Shown in pieces: positions 17,401 through 32,366 of a stretch of DNA of 64,000 nt; position 1 is the stretch's first letter; each line of letters opens with the position of its first letter. The position numbers and the translations under genes are program-made. The stretch is from Centroberyx gerrardi. Taxonomy: Eukaryota; Chordata; Actinopteri; Beryciformes; Berycidae. The stretch is taken from positions 25,265,340-25,329,339 of the forward strand of contig NC_136003.1 of assembly GCF_048128805.1 (NCBI RefSeq), written 5' to 3'. The notes beneath the pieces were generated by a model. The model was not told where the DNA came from and searched no databases. It saw only the letters and a list, made by a program, of their open reading frames with translations.

Positions 17401-20400
17401 CTTATCTAGGCCTTTGCTCTACTTAGTTAAATGTGCGAACGTCCTTTCCTCCCAGTGACCTGTGGGTGCAGAGCTGCACTTTAGCACAGAAAGGCCTCAT
17501 TCAGTAGATTTCTGTTGCTGTTGTCGCTGATAACCCTGTAGAGGGCAAGGGTTGGTAAATCAAAGGTTATCGAGTAATAAGACAAATCTTCTTATTAGTT
17601 GATTTATTACATAACTTCTACATACTTCCCAGACAAAGTTGCATCAGTGTTTTGCATGTGCAGCCAGATCAGGGTAGGTCACCTGTGATAAGGGAGGATA
17701 CATTGTTCTGTGGTAGACTATATCTTATATTTCTGAAGCTACCTAACAGCAAATGCTTTTTTTTGCTCTCTTATTTGCATTTGTTTTGTAACTGATATTA
17801 TGGTTAGGGTTACTGTTTAATTTGAATCCCACAGTTTCAGAGTACAGTGCCTTTTGTTGAGGAGAGCCAACTTTGCATGCTTATTTTAGTGTTAATATAT
17901 TTTAAACACACAAATTCTTCTACAACCATTGTAGTAAAAAAAAAAATTAAGCTGCAGTGAAAATATAGTCAAGCTGCTTTAGAAACCACATTTCACTAGT
18001 TTGTAGGAAAAAAAAACACAAGACACCAATTTATACTTTGGAAAATATGAGTGGAATCATTTATGGAAATCATTTTCATTTTCACTCCAGGATTGTGTGG
18101 CCTTAGTTTCTTCTCCAAATAGAGTTTACTTTACCAAATATTAAAAATAACAACATTTTGATTATGTTCACCTGCCAGTCTGTCATGCCCAGCGTCTGTG
18201 AGTCTGTCTGTGTGTTTTGTGTTCAGAAAACCGGCCGTGGTATTTGGCTCCTCGCTCTGCTGAAGCTCTGCCCCATCCCCTTTGCCAAGTTCCTGGTCTT
18301 CACTGGCCTGGCCAACCGCCTCTCCTTCTTCTTCAAAATTGCGTCCCGCAGCCTGACAGATGTGGTCAATGAACTGACGGAGAATAAGGACCTCAGGGCC
18401 GTCTTCACCTACATCTTTGGCACCTATGGTAGGCTAGGCTGCTGGGGGAAACTGTATTTACTGAACGTTAATTCTTGAGAGTGCTGTCTGTAATTCTAAT
18501 GTTTTGGCTCCATCTTCGACCTGCAGGCAACATGCCAAAGGACACCAGTTTCTCTATGCACAGTTTGCTGGTCGGTCACTACCTGAACGGCGCCTGGTAC
18601 CCTAAAGGAGGAGCCAGTGAAATTGCCTACCACATGATCCCCATCATTGAGAAGGCCGGGGGTGCCGTCCTCGTCCGAGCCCCGGTCAACCGCATCTTGT
18701 TCAATGACGCCAAGGAAGCTTACGGTAGGTTTGACTTTGACTCTTGGCTCTGTTTTTCTGTAAACACAATCGGAGCATGCAGCCCCCACAGAGGAGATGA
18801 TTCACTGTGTTTGTGTTCTGGTTGTTTTCATGGTTTCAGGTGTGAGCGTTATGAAGGGCCAGGAGGAAGTCCATATCCGCGCCCCCATGGTCATCTCTAA
18901 TGCCGGCATCTTCAACACCTACCAGAAGCTGCTGCCCAAAGATCTCCAGGCCATGCCAGGTGAGGGAGGGCATGGACTCAGAAGGGGTTTGGGGATACAG
19001 TAATTATGATAGGTGTAAGTGATGTTGCCATAAAACTATCGTGAATTACTTTTTTCATGACTTCAGTACAGCAATTTGTTTTCATTTCACTTGTGTCTGT
19101 GACCCATTTGTGAAGCTGTATGTGACACTCCTGCCTTGCAGCTATCCAGAAGCAGCTGAGTATGATGAAAAACGGTGAAGGCGGCCTGAGTATTTTCCTG
19201 GGACTGGATGGAACCAAGGAGGAGCTTGGCCTCAAAGCAGACAACTACTGGATCTTTTCCGAGAACAACTTTGATGAGCTGTACGTTGTTTTGCGTCTTC
19301 TCTATTGCTTCTTGTAGTTGATCATGGCCAACTACAGGCCTACCAACAAAAGGCTGCTGTTTAGTTTGCTGCCTTTTACAGCTGTCTCAGCTTTATCTTC
19401 GTCTGCAATTTACAGAATATCTGTCAGAATATCTGTCGTAACTGCTTTCCACATTGAGTGTGAAAGGTCAGGCTTTGCATGGACTTTGAGTTGCTGTGAT
19501 ACAATATAACTCAAGTGAGATAGTACTGGTTTCTTTTGATATGCCATACTTATCTGTTTCCTCAGACAATCTGTAATAGTGTTTAAGTGCCAACCAAAAG
19601 ACAAGATAAGGTTTTAAACTCAGCAACAATACATAGAATATAAAAAGATATTAGGACCCCCTGCTGTTTCCATTATAGACTGACCAGGTAAATCCAGGTG
19701 AAAGCTATGATCCCTATTGATCACACATATCAAATCCACTTTGTTCATGATGGGAAGACGGAGCTTACAGGGAGGAAACAGGTTCAAGAAGGATCTCCAT
19801 GCCTTGAAACAAGTGAGACTTGCATTGCAAAGGGGGGAAAGAGACACCATTAAGAAAGTGGTCCTAATGTTTTGTACAATCACAGAAACTTTTAGGTAAC
19901 TTTTTGTATCTTAATTGAAAAACTCCTGGAAAAACTGTTTAAATTCACCAAACTGACCTGCTTTCTCCTACAGGGTGGAACAGTATCTGAAGGGAAAGAG
20001 GGAGGAGTCGGCTAAAAAGGTACCTCTCCTGTTTGTAGCCTCTCCATCAGCTAAAGACCCGACCTGGGAGGAACGGTCACCAGGTACAAAGACTTGAGAC
20101 ACGGCACTTGTTTAGTTTAGTCACTCCATCCAGAACAGCATTTTGTCCTGTTTTCCAAAGCTTGCAGTGCAACTCATTCAACCACTCCCCTCTTTTTCCA
20201 TTTCCCCAGGCAAATCCACCCTCAGTCTGGTCAGCTTTGCCCGCTACGAGTGGTTTGAGGAGTGGAAGGATGGCAAAGTGTCGAACAGAGGGCCTGACTA
20301 CAAAGAGCTGAAGCAGATATTCATTGACTCTATTCTGGAGGTGGTTATGGACGTCTTCCCCAAGATTAGCAGAGACAAGGTAAAGATCGGGGGTTAATAG

Positions 20401-20801
20401 TTCTCTGGTCGTATGATACAACTTGATAATTCACTGTAGTTTCGTTCAGTGGTTCTCAACTTGGGGTCCGGGGACCACCAGGGGTCCTTGAGGAGGTTCC
20501 AGGGGGTCCCCAGCAAACTGATGAGTTGTTAAACTTCAGCATTATTTCATTTATAAGAAGTTAACTCAATGAAGAAATGTAGACTATTTGGATCATGGTT
20601 TCACTGTTATCTCTCTACCTACAATAGAGATAGTCATGGAATTCTAGACAAAATCATATCTAACAATAAAAATATTCAAATCAAATGGGCGTCCGTGGCC
20701 CTAATGTGGACTACAATAGGGGTCCTTGATATGAAAAAGGTTGAGAATCACTGGTTTAGTTGACACTTCCCTTGACAGTTCAGGTGCCTATTTGTCTTTC
20801 T

Positions 20802-20835
<34 letters not shown>

Positions 20836-21316
20836 GTTGAGTACATTGATGCTGGCACCCCCATCACAAACACACACTACATCGGAGCCCCCAAAGGCGA
20901 GATCTACGGAGCGGACCATGGCATTGAACGCTTCAGCCCTGAACTCAACGCTACTGTGAGACCTCAGACTCCACTGAAGAACCTCTACCTGACAGGTCAG
21001 TGTGTCTCTGCAGCACATCACCACCACACCCAGTCACAGTGTTGGCATCACATTTCCATTTCCCGACAGGACCATATGTCCCGCAAACAGCACACACCAG
21101 CTTTGATGAAAGTCTTATCACGCATTGTCCAAATGGAGTTTTTATGTTGTTGGTTTTTGTATTCCAGGCCAGGATGTGTTTGTGTGCGGCTTCGCTGGCG
21201 CTCTGGCCGGCGCTCTGACCTGTGGCTCCGTCATTCTCAACCGCAACCTGCATCTGGATGCCATCGCCTTGGCCAAGAAAACTAGATTTCAGAATTCCAA
21301 AGTGAAGGGGGAGTAG
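14490..21316 (+). CDS. retsat: All-trans-retinol 13,14-reductase (retinol saturase)
   Basis: Flavoprotein oxidoreductase of the ER membrane that saturates the 13-14 double bond of all-trans-retinol. Eleven exons: 14490-14646, 15325-15507, 16499-16740, 18227-18428, 18527-18724, 18840-18959, 19142-19280, 19974-20083, 20210-20379, 20836-20995, 21168-21316. They total 609 codons plus stop (human protein is 610 aa). The N-terminus is a hydrophobic signal-anchor ([17 protein letters not shown]). A dinucleotide-binding fold follows near residue 66 ([11 protein letters not shown], ending [16 protein letters not shown]). Other conserved blocks are [47 protein letters not shown], and the C-terminal FAD motif [20 protein letters not shown]. 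An in-frame ATG at 14304 would add 62 residues. I prefer 14490 because it gives the anchor at the N-terminus as in known family members. Intron 3 is long (about 1.5 kb) and repeat-filled. Confidence 0.95.
16016..16330. repeat. Dispersed fish repeat in retsat intron 2
   Basis: Starts with AAGTC pentamer reiterations, then TTTATTTATATAGCCCTTTA and TCACAAGCATGTCTCAGAGG, a block very common in fish genomes. A second partial copy lies at about 10905-10960 in an nmt1 intron. The family name was not determined. Confidence 0.6.
16822..17345 (-). repeat. Dispersed repeat family R1, copy A
   Basis: Ends rich in TATCGG/CCGATA words surround a core containing AGAGGCTTTTCCACC and ATGATGGTCTAAATGCTGTT. 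Relatives occur at about 24075-24250 (core only), 41035-41440 and 62975-63400. The last of these carries the same core in the opposite orientation (GGAAAAGCCTCTGAAACAGC). Confidence 0.7.
20447..20753. mobile_element. hAT (Charlie-like) MITE in retsat intron
   Basis: The terminal inverted repeats are CAGTGGTTCTCAAC on the left and CAGTGATTCTCAAC when the right end is read inverted. Flanking 8-mers GTTTCGTT (20439-20446) and GTTTAGTT (20754-20761) match at 7 of 8 positions. CAGTGGTTCTCAAC is the classic end of Charlie-group hAT elements. The length of 307 bp and lack of an ORF make it non-autonomous. Confidence 0.8.
20804..20834. repeat. (TG)n tract abutting a retsat 3' splice site
   Basis: About 15 TG units run directly into the AG of retsat exon 10 (starts 20836) and take the place of the usual pyrimidine tract next to the acceptor. 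Confidence 0.92.
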
Positions 21317-23396
21317 CTACTTCATACAGTAGGAAACCAGCACTCAACGAAGTTACCATGTTCTAATTAACCAATGCAAGGGCTTGAACTCACACAAATC
21401 AAAGAGGATCAAAGGGCTACAGCAACAAACGCACCCATGGGTGGTGTCTATGCAGAAACTCATCCAGCAGCTAACTACCCAAGAAATGAACTATAAATAC
21501 TAAACTGAAGAGAAAAGTTGAATGTTCCACACCAAGCCATACCAGCATTGAGCTGGGTCTCTTTTGCCATATACACTAATTCATGTTTGACCACTAGAGT
21601 TTGTTGTGTAACGTATTTTATTATGAGCAATGCAAGACTGTGATCTTACATGTCTGAGTAATGAGATTGTTGAGCATTTGAACAGTCAACTCGCACATCC
21701 AGGCTATCATGACCTTAACTGTTTATGTAAATGCATTTGTTAATCATTGACTATATTAGAATTCATAAGCAATTCTGTGTGTACCACTTTACTCTAAACT
21801 GGCTGTGCACTTCACTCTGTGCCTAACTACGCAGTATGTTTGGTTTGCAAATTATTACAGGTTATTACAGGTTCTTCCTCTGCTATTAAACAGTACAAGC
21901 AATAAATAGATTGTCATTTGGTTTACTGTCTCACTGTTATTATGTACCGCATGGATTTTTTCACAATGCAGTATGTACTCGCTCCACTGGTACAATCCAT
22001 TCCTTGCTGCATTCCTTATTACATTATTCATCATGCGTTCCCTGTATTGACTCACCGGCTATCAGGCAATACAGGTTCTTTTCTATTGTGGGAAAAAATG
22101 CTGCTACACCTGACCCAACCTGACCTGGGTGGATTTTTCAATTTCTTTAATGCAGTGCTCCTTGTAAACTCCAACATCTGAGTTTGAGAGTCATAAATAT
22201 GACTTGTGGCACACTCTAAAGTGCTTTTGGTTGGAAGTAATAACAAAATGGACCCTGTAACTAAAGTAGTTTATGGTGGATGTTTTATTTTAGAAATCAA
22301 GTGGCACGGAGCTGCTTTATACTGAAGCGCCAGAATGAAGAGGAAAAAAAATGCGCATCAGGCTTGTAATTTATATTTTAATTAATCTATTAGTCAAACT
22401 TTGTTGTATACATCACATGTACCATCAATTGTGGATAGGTTTCTATTCCCTTTGCCCCTAAACATCACATCTCTGCAACTTGGGTGTCACAGATCATGTT
22501 CTCCAGTGATGGAGTGGTAAATTAAAGGATGGGTAACAATCACCACTATAAGCAAAAATCAGTTATATTTTCAGAGAAGCATTCATTTATGCTTGTTTTT
22601 CCTTAAAATGTCCTATGTTCATATAAACTACATCAGTGACTTTAGGTGGGTTTACACTCCACTACATCCCTGTTGATCTCCAATGAGCCATCGAGGGACA
22701 AGAGTGTCCAGGTTTTCCCCTCTTTCTGGTTGGAGTTGTACCAGTGATATCAGCTGATGTTGGAAAATGCCTGGAAGCCTCTGGCATAGAGATCTACCCT
22801 CTTCCCTACTCACAAATACCACTTTTTGTTCGCTAAACTCGGTAAAGTTGCTGTATTCCCGACAGCACCTGAAGGCAGCATTATGTTTGCGCTGCAGTGA
22901 GAATGACAGGAGGGCAACACGTGTAAAACGAGTGGGCAAAGACAGTTGGGGGGGCGAAGGGGTGTGATTTTCTGTCAAATTATTTATGCTAGCCACAAAT
23001 ATGCAGTATCCTCCCCTTGCAGCCAGCGGCATGGTGACCAATGTGCACTCAGTAGCCTGAGGTAAACTAAAAATACTTGAGTAAATTAAGCTTGACTGTA
23101 CAATTACGGAATTTATACATTGATTAACAGTAGAAAAACATGGTTATTCTGCAGTTATGCTCTGTGAAAAGTGATAATTACCCGCTAGTTAACTCGCTAA
23201 ATTCAAATTATTTTCTTAGGCTAGCTACCAGAGGAATGATGCTGCAGTGTCGCTGTTAGCCAATTGACAGGCTTAGATTTATCCCATACGGCTGTCATTA
23301 TCGCTGTGTTCAAGTACATCTAACTTTTTCGTTCCAAAGTAGACATTTTTCCCCTGTGAAAGCCCAGGTTAATATAAATCCTGACTTTGGATAACC
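21317..23396. other. retsat 3' UTR, spacer and 5' flank of the CDK gene
   Basis: No gene is supported here. A canonical AATAAA at 21901-21906, about 585 bases after the retsat stop, is the probable polyadenylation signal. The remainder is AT-rich without an obvious TATA box before the CDK start codon. Confidence 0.55.
21901..21906 (+). terminator. retsat polyadenylation signal
   Basis: A canonical AATAAA hexamer at the expected distance downstream of the retsat stop codon. Confidence 0.55.
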
Positions 23397-26786
<3,390 letters not shown>

Positions 26787-28640
26787 AGATGGAGTGGAAC
26801 GAGGAGTGGAAGGAAGAAAAACTTGAATTCCTTTTGCTTGAGCTTGCCCCACTCTAATGTGTAGGATACTAAAGGGTCTTGTGCCATAAAATCCATTATA
26901 CCTTTTCTTCAGAGGATCTTTTAATTGCTTTTAATATTTGTTCACCAGCATCATGAAAATCCTAATCTGGATCTGTATGACATGGTGTGATCAGGTTCGT
27001 GGGAATACCTTAACACCATTAGTAAACAATAAAGAACGTTAAGCTGGACTCTGAGAACGTGGCTTTTATGGCACAAAGATCCTTAGTATTTATACCATAG
27101 GTGACAGCGGACATGTGTTGATGACGGCCATTTGTGTCAAATTCGATATTTGGTAAACAAAAACACAAGGCAGATTTTTTAAGGTTTGCTACCTTAATTG
27201 ATAATGCACAATTTTTATTTACTTTCTTATATTAAGTGCTGCTTCACCAAATGCAGTGTGCTTCCAGACCGACATGATCTGTAAAACACTTCATTACACG
27301 GTGTGAATAAATGTGTGCATGTAGTTATTATTTGGGAATGTTGCTATTGAAAATAGGGATGTCAAGTTGCTGCAAACTAATGACAATGCTATTATGTGCA
27401 CCATTAAGTTGATGAGGTGTTTTTGTGTTGTTCCACCTTATGCCTTTTGTTCTGTACACATCTGTAGGATGTACTGCTTGATTTTTGTTATTTTCTGCAC
27501 AGAGATTTATGGTGCAATCAGTGGAATAGATGACACCCGTATGTTTGTTTGTATTGACAGTTTGTACAAGATGTTTTCTTAACTTTCCTCATGCATGAGT
27601 TATACTGTTCATTCATAAATATTTCTCTTTGAAACTGTTTTCTGCATTTGAATGCAACCACATTGATAACATTTTTCCTGTTCATGATTAGTTTGAATTG
27701 ATAAGAAATGTTTCATCAAGTCTAGAAGGTAGATTAAAAAATAAACACACTTTGGCCCTGTGACTGAAAGTCAGGAAGACAAGTTTACCTGCATTCATGA
27801 CTTGAGTGTGTATATCAAGCTGTTTATTACTGCAGAGTAGACCTCAGTTATATGTCAAAATATAGAGCAAATCACCGGCCTGCACTTGGACATGGCACTA
27901 TAACAGAGGGTATTTTGAGCAAGCTCACAGATGTTATTTTGAAAGCTTTATCGTTGGCCTTCTCACATCCAGTGGAACAGTCATCGCTATATCTCACCCC
28001 TGACTTGTTGCCTAATTTGTACAAGGACATCTGCTGTGTACTTCCCCTTGCAATGTATTCTGGTCCTGTGCTTGAGTGAACAGTTAATTTAAGTGCCTCA
28101 TACACGGAGCATGAGAAACCCTTTCCCTTGCAGCTTGACTATGTGAACAGAGGGAGGCAGTGTTGAGTTTCCCTTCACCAGCAGAGGAAGACCAGTTGTC
28201 CTATTAACAGTGCCATTCAGGAATAAATAGAATTTGGATCCAAAATAATTAAAAGCTGTCAAGTCATTCAGCCAGGAAGATTTATGTTTCTTATTAGATT
28301 ACTTTCAAACAATTTATAGATGTGGCTTCCAAAATGAAGTCCGGGGGCCTCAGGGGTCCTAGAAGGAAGTCCCAAACAGAATGAGGACTAGTTTAATTTA
28401 GCAATTATTTCACTAATGCATGATGATGCTTATTTTGTTCAAATGTTCCCTTCTCCCCACTCACAATATAGGCACTAATTCTGCATATAGTTCAAAAACA
28501 AAAATCTAATGTGTAATGTGCATCTATTTTGGGGGGTGCTTGGCATGAAAAAAGCTAGGTAACCCCTGCTGTGGACTGCTGGTGTGTTCACTGTGCTGCA
28601 GACAGCGGGCACCAGTGCCAACACCAACTTTTTTTTTTTT
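26787..28640. other. CDK 3' UTR and intergenic spacer
   Basis: A canonical AATAAA at 27028-27033, about 240 bases after the stop, is the likely CDK polyadenylation signal. Further on there is AT-rich DNA. A degraded repeat at about 28320-28570 shows GGGGCCTCAGGGGTCC and GGTAACCCCTGCTGTGG, resembling the ends of the hAT copy at 20447. A poly-T run lies at 28629-28653. No gene is supported. Confidence 0.5.
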
Positions 28641-28649
28641 TTTTTTTTT

Positions 28650-28911
28650 TTTGGATCCATTGGCAGTCACTGACCATTCCCTTTGTGACTTTGCTGTCTG
28701 CTGCTCGCCTGTGTGAATTTCGGTGTCCGTGTCCCAGCCTTGGCCCCCCCTGTGAGGAATGCCAAATCGAGGGGAGGGGGGTTATATGCGGTTATATTTT
28801 TAACGGGGACAGAGGAGCGCTCACCCTACATGGGCTTTGACGCTCTCCGCGGCTGCAGCGGCGCACTCATGTCCACTTCACCCGGTGCGCTCCGACCGCC
28901 GCGCAGTGCAT
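28650..28911 (+). promoter_or_regulatory. Candidate svil promoter and non-coding exon 1
   Basis: A CpG-containing, GC-rich island in AT-rich surroundings ends in a strong donor, GCAT|GTAAGT (exon end 28911). It is a plausible 5' UTR exon for the svil transcript, whose first coding exon has an acceptor at 32366 and untranslated sequence before the ATG. This is inferred from composition, donor quality and position only. Confidence 0.35.
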
Positions 28912-30854
28912 GTAAGTAGATGTGTGTGACACTTAGATCTGTATGAACCCTTTTTTTTTACCATAAGTCATTCGCATTTTATGATCAGTCATCTGTATCC
29001 TACTGGGTATTTCTTATTTCTAAGATCCCGTTTCTACACGTCGGACGTGTAATGAGGGCTTTTGGCTACCGTGGACACTGGATAGGGGAGTGTGGTTTTA
29101 GTTTTGTTGAGTCATTTTGTGTGCCTTTTGAATGAAATGTTATTCCCCAGTGTCTATAGGAATGATCTAAACACAGTGGCATTTTGACAATAGGTACATG
29201 AGGTCGCTTGGGCATGTTTTAAACTTTTTACGCACAAAGTTGCGCACGAATGAAACTGCCAGAACCTTTTATCTACCTGCCTTGCAGTTTGTATAAGCAT
29301 ATGCCAGTCATTATTTCCCAACCAATTTAATTGTTTCACTCGACATGAATGTGTTTGTCGGTCGTTAAGATATTCAGAGTTGCACACTTCAGCGCTTTAT
29401 ATCTTGTGACTTTTGTCTTGGCAGTAAATTAGGAAATTTGACCCAGCTGAAATTTTGGTAATTTGACTCAGTATCAGTTACTATAAATGAAGTCATTTGA
29501 CTCAACGTCAATTACGCTGGTAGAAAATGACTTGTATATGGCGAGAGAGGATATGGTAGCCTACTGTATTACTGTAGAAAAGATAGACAGGCTACAGAGA
29601 GAGCTGTGTGATATCATACTTTAATCATCATCTACTATTGATGGTGACCAACCCACATGGCTGGGTGGACATCTGTCGGACAAAATTATCTCCTTCTCTT
29701 CATATACAAATGCATTAAAAACAATCAACTGTTAATGTGTCACACCATGCTGGGAGCTGAGCAGTGGATTGTGGTGGGTGGAGGAGAGGAGAGTTGCTCC
29801 ATTGTCATTCTCTAACTTCCAGCCACATGCCCCTTCCCTCTGGTCATCTATGATTATGGTGTTGTTATAGGCAGAGAGCAGAGGACAAGACTTTCATCTT
29901 GAGATAGGTGACTTAAACTTGTCCATGTTGTTCAAGATTTGTACTGTTACATGCCAACTGTGTCCAGATATTCATCGGTGAAAGGGGAAGCATGGAGGAA
30001 AGGCTTCTGGTGATTTGTCCTTGTGCTCCATGGGGGGGCTTTTGTGCAGGGAGCACAGCCAGGACAGCTCTAATTGGGTAGATGCTAATTCTTGGCCGGC
30101 TCTTTAATCTGACTCACTCTACTGCTGCTGGACACCTTGTGATGGGAGGTCATCTTGTTATGTAACATCTAACATGGCTGCCCTGCTGATCTCAGGTGAG
30201 TCCAGTCAGTCTAGTAGAGAACCAAAAGTTGGGGCAGTCAAGTATCTTTAGAGCTGGTGGCAGTTTTGTCCTTCATCCTGATGTGTACATTCAATTAGAG
30301 TCCATAAAGGTTTGTTTAAAAGTGCCAGTCAGGTAGTTGAGGAAGTTGTCTGTTAAATTGCATGGAAGATTAGAATTTATGTCCTCAGCTCAGCAAAGTA
30401 ATGGCCTTCCTTTAAACTCTGCTGCATATGACGAGCTTCGTTCTCTGCCTTCCTATTTGAATATTATGGTGTTACTGCAGTGTAAGATAAGAGCCTGCCT
30501 TGTCAGAGAATGGGCCTCGTGTGCTCATCTGCAGGCTTCAGTCCAAGCTAGTGTCAACTAGTGTCACTGGATTAGAAGCCGATGATCCACGTTGAGCCTC
30601 GACGGCAATCTCTCCTCCAATCAACAGTCGCCTAGCCTGTCACGTGACCTTCGCTCTTTACACAAGGATGGCCACTCTTTCAACTCCTACTTGCTCATGT
30701 TCTGCCAGCAAAAACACAAAGAGCGTGGCGTCAGGCAAACACCGGGGATGTTTGTGCCTTGCTCTCTGTCGGTCTGGAGAGGGAGGTGTCCTTTCTTGCT
30801 CCAGTTGCCTGAATGTTTGTGTTCAAAGCACATGTACACACATTTTGCATTGCA

Positions 30855-30895
<41 letters not shown>

Positions 30896-31501
30896 CCTCG
30901 ATCTTGTTGTCTCACAGGGATCAGTGCGTCTGACAGCTCAGCTCATTAAAGCTCTCAGTGTCATGGCCTGTTCCTGTCGTCTACGGCCATTTCAGATGCA
31001 CACTCACCTGCCGACGACACAGTCACTCTGTCTGCATGTGTGGCCATCAGTCCTTTCAGTATGAAGAGACTCCACATGACCACACCGCATCCTCTTTATG
31101 GCTGTTCCTTTCACATCACTGACAGAGGACACACCAAGAGTTGTAGCGACTTTGACATTAACGTTCTGTAGTCTGTTTTGTCTGTTCGCTCCATATTTCT
31201 TTCAAACAGTCCAAGAGTGCAGCAGTGATGGCCACCTGTTTAATTGAAATGCAAAGTTGCGTCTATTAGTTTGTGCAGCTCTACTGCGACCGGAGCCATT
31301 CAGCCCTGCAGCAGCTCCCTCTGTTGTACTAAGTCCACGGCTCACACCTCTTTGTTCTGCAGGCTCTATTGTGCTTCCTCTGTGAGGGGAAAGCACCAGG
31401 AATGCTGACACCCACCAGTTTTTGGAAAACTCTCTCCCTCACATACACACAATCACACACACATACACACAAACACTCATTTATGTTTGTACACAATTGT
31501 G

Positions 31502-31537
<36 letters not shown>

Positions 31538-31688
31538 TAAATATTTGCCAACTTAGCTGATGGTTACATGCTGTCTTGAAATGCAAATCGGGTTATGTCA
31601 ATATTTATATATGGTTTATGGCTTCAGGCCTTGTTAGTGTTGTGTACACACATCCAGGAAACCATGTAGCCAACAGGGACCATTTTGC

Positions 31689-31720
<32 letters not shown>

Positions 31721-32366
31721 ATGTTGCCTTGGTGTTTCATAATTCAGATTCACGATAATGTATGATAATGTATGAGCATTCAAACAAATATGAAACCATA
31801 GCTAATCCGATATGGTCTGTGTTTTTGATGGACAACATGCTGATGGGCAGCAGTCTAACTGGCTTTGCCGCTTGCTGTGTAACAGTTGAACAAGAAGCAG
31901 CGCTTATTCAGCTTAAGTTAAGTTACTTACAGTAGCAGATATAAAGCTTACTGAAAAGACAGGAGAGCCTGCAGACTCAGTGCCACCAAGGCCTGGACCC
32001 AGAGTGCAGCTGAGCCACTGTAGTGTTGGGTTTCAGTGCAAGGGGAGATTCCTGCATGGCACTGCAGGCTGGAGCAGGTCATCTTACATGGACTTCAGCA
32101 AGAAAGAGGAGAGACACGTAAATGAAGGATGTACTTGAAGAAAAATTAGGGTTTCTATAATGAAGGTAGCAGTTCATAGATGTCATCATGGTACTTTCTA
32201 GAGACTAGAGTCATATTAATTTATGACTTGAGTGATGGCATATAGAGAAGATATAGGGAAGACAAATAACGGAGACAATTGTTGAATGAAGAGTGAATGT
32301 GCATGCAATGTTTTGGTGACAAGCCAAGCTCATTACCTATTTTTTCTTTGCTCCCTCCTCTTTTAG
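28912..32366. other. Putative svil intron 1
   Basis: No coding exon is supported. It contains (CA)n at 30856-30894 and 31503-31532, a (TG)n tract at 31690-31719, and otherwise unique-looking AT-rich DNA. Confidence 0.45.

Noticed and set aside
28571-28919. Open frames through the poly-T run and the GC-rich island
   Set aside because: They depend on a poly-Phe run or lack conserved sequence; the region fits a promoter and untranslated exon better.
31369-31560. Open frames of HTHTHT/CVCVCV type over CA/TG microsatellites here and at several other places
   Set aside because: Dinucleotide repeats are stop-free in several frames; none has splice or homology support.
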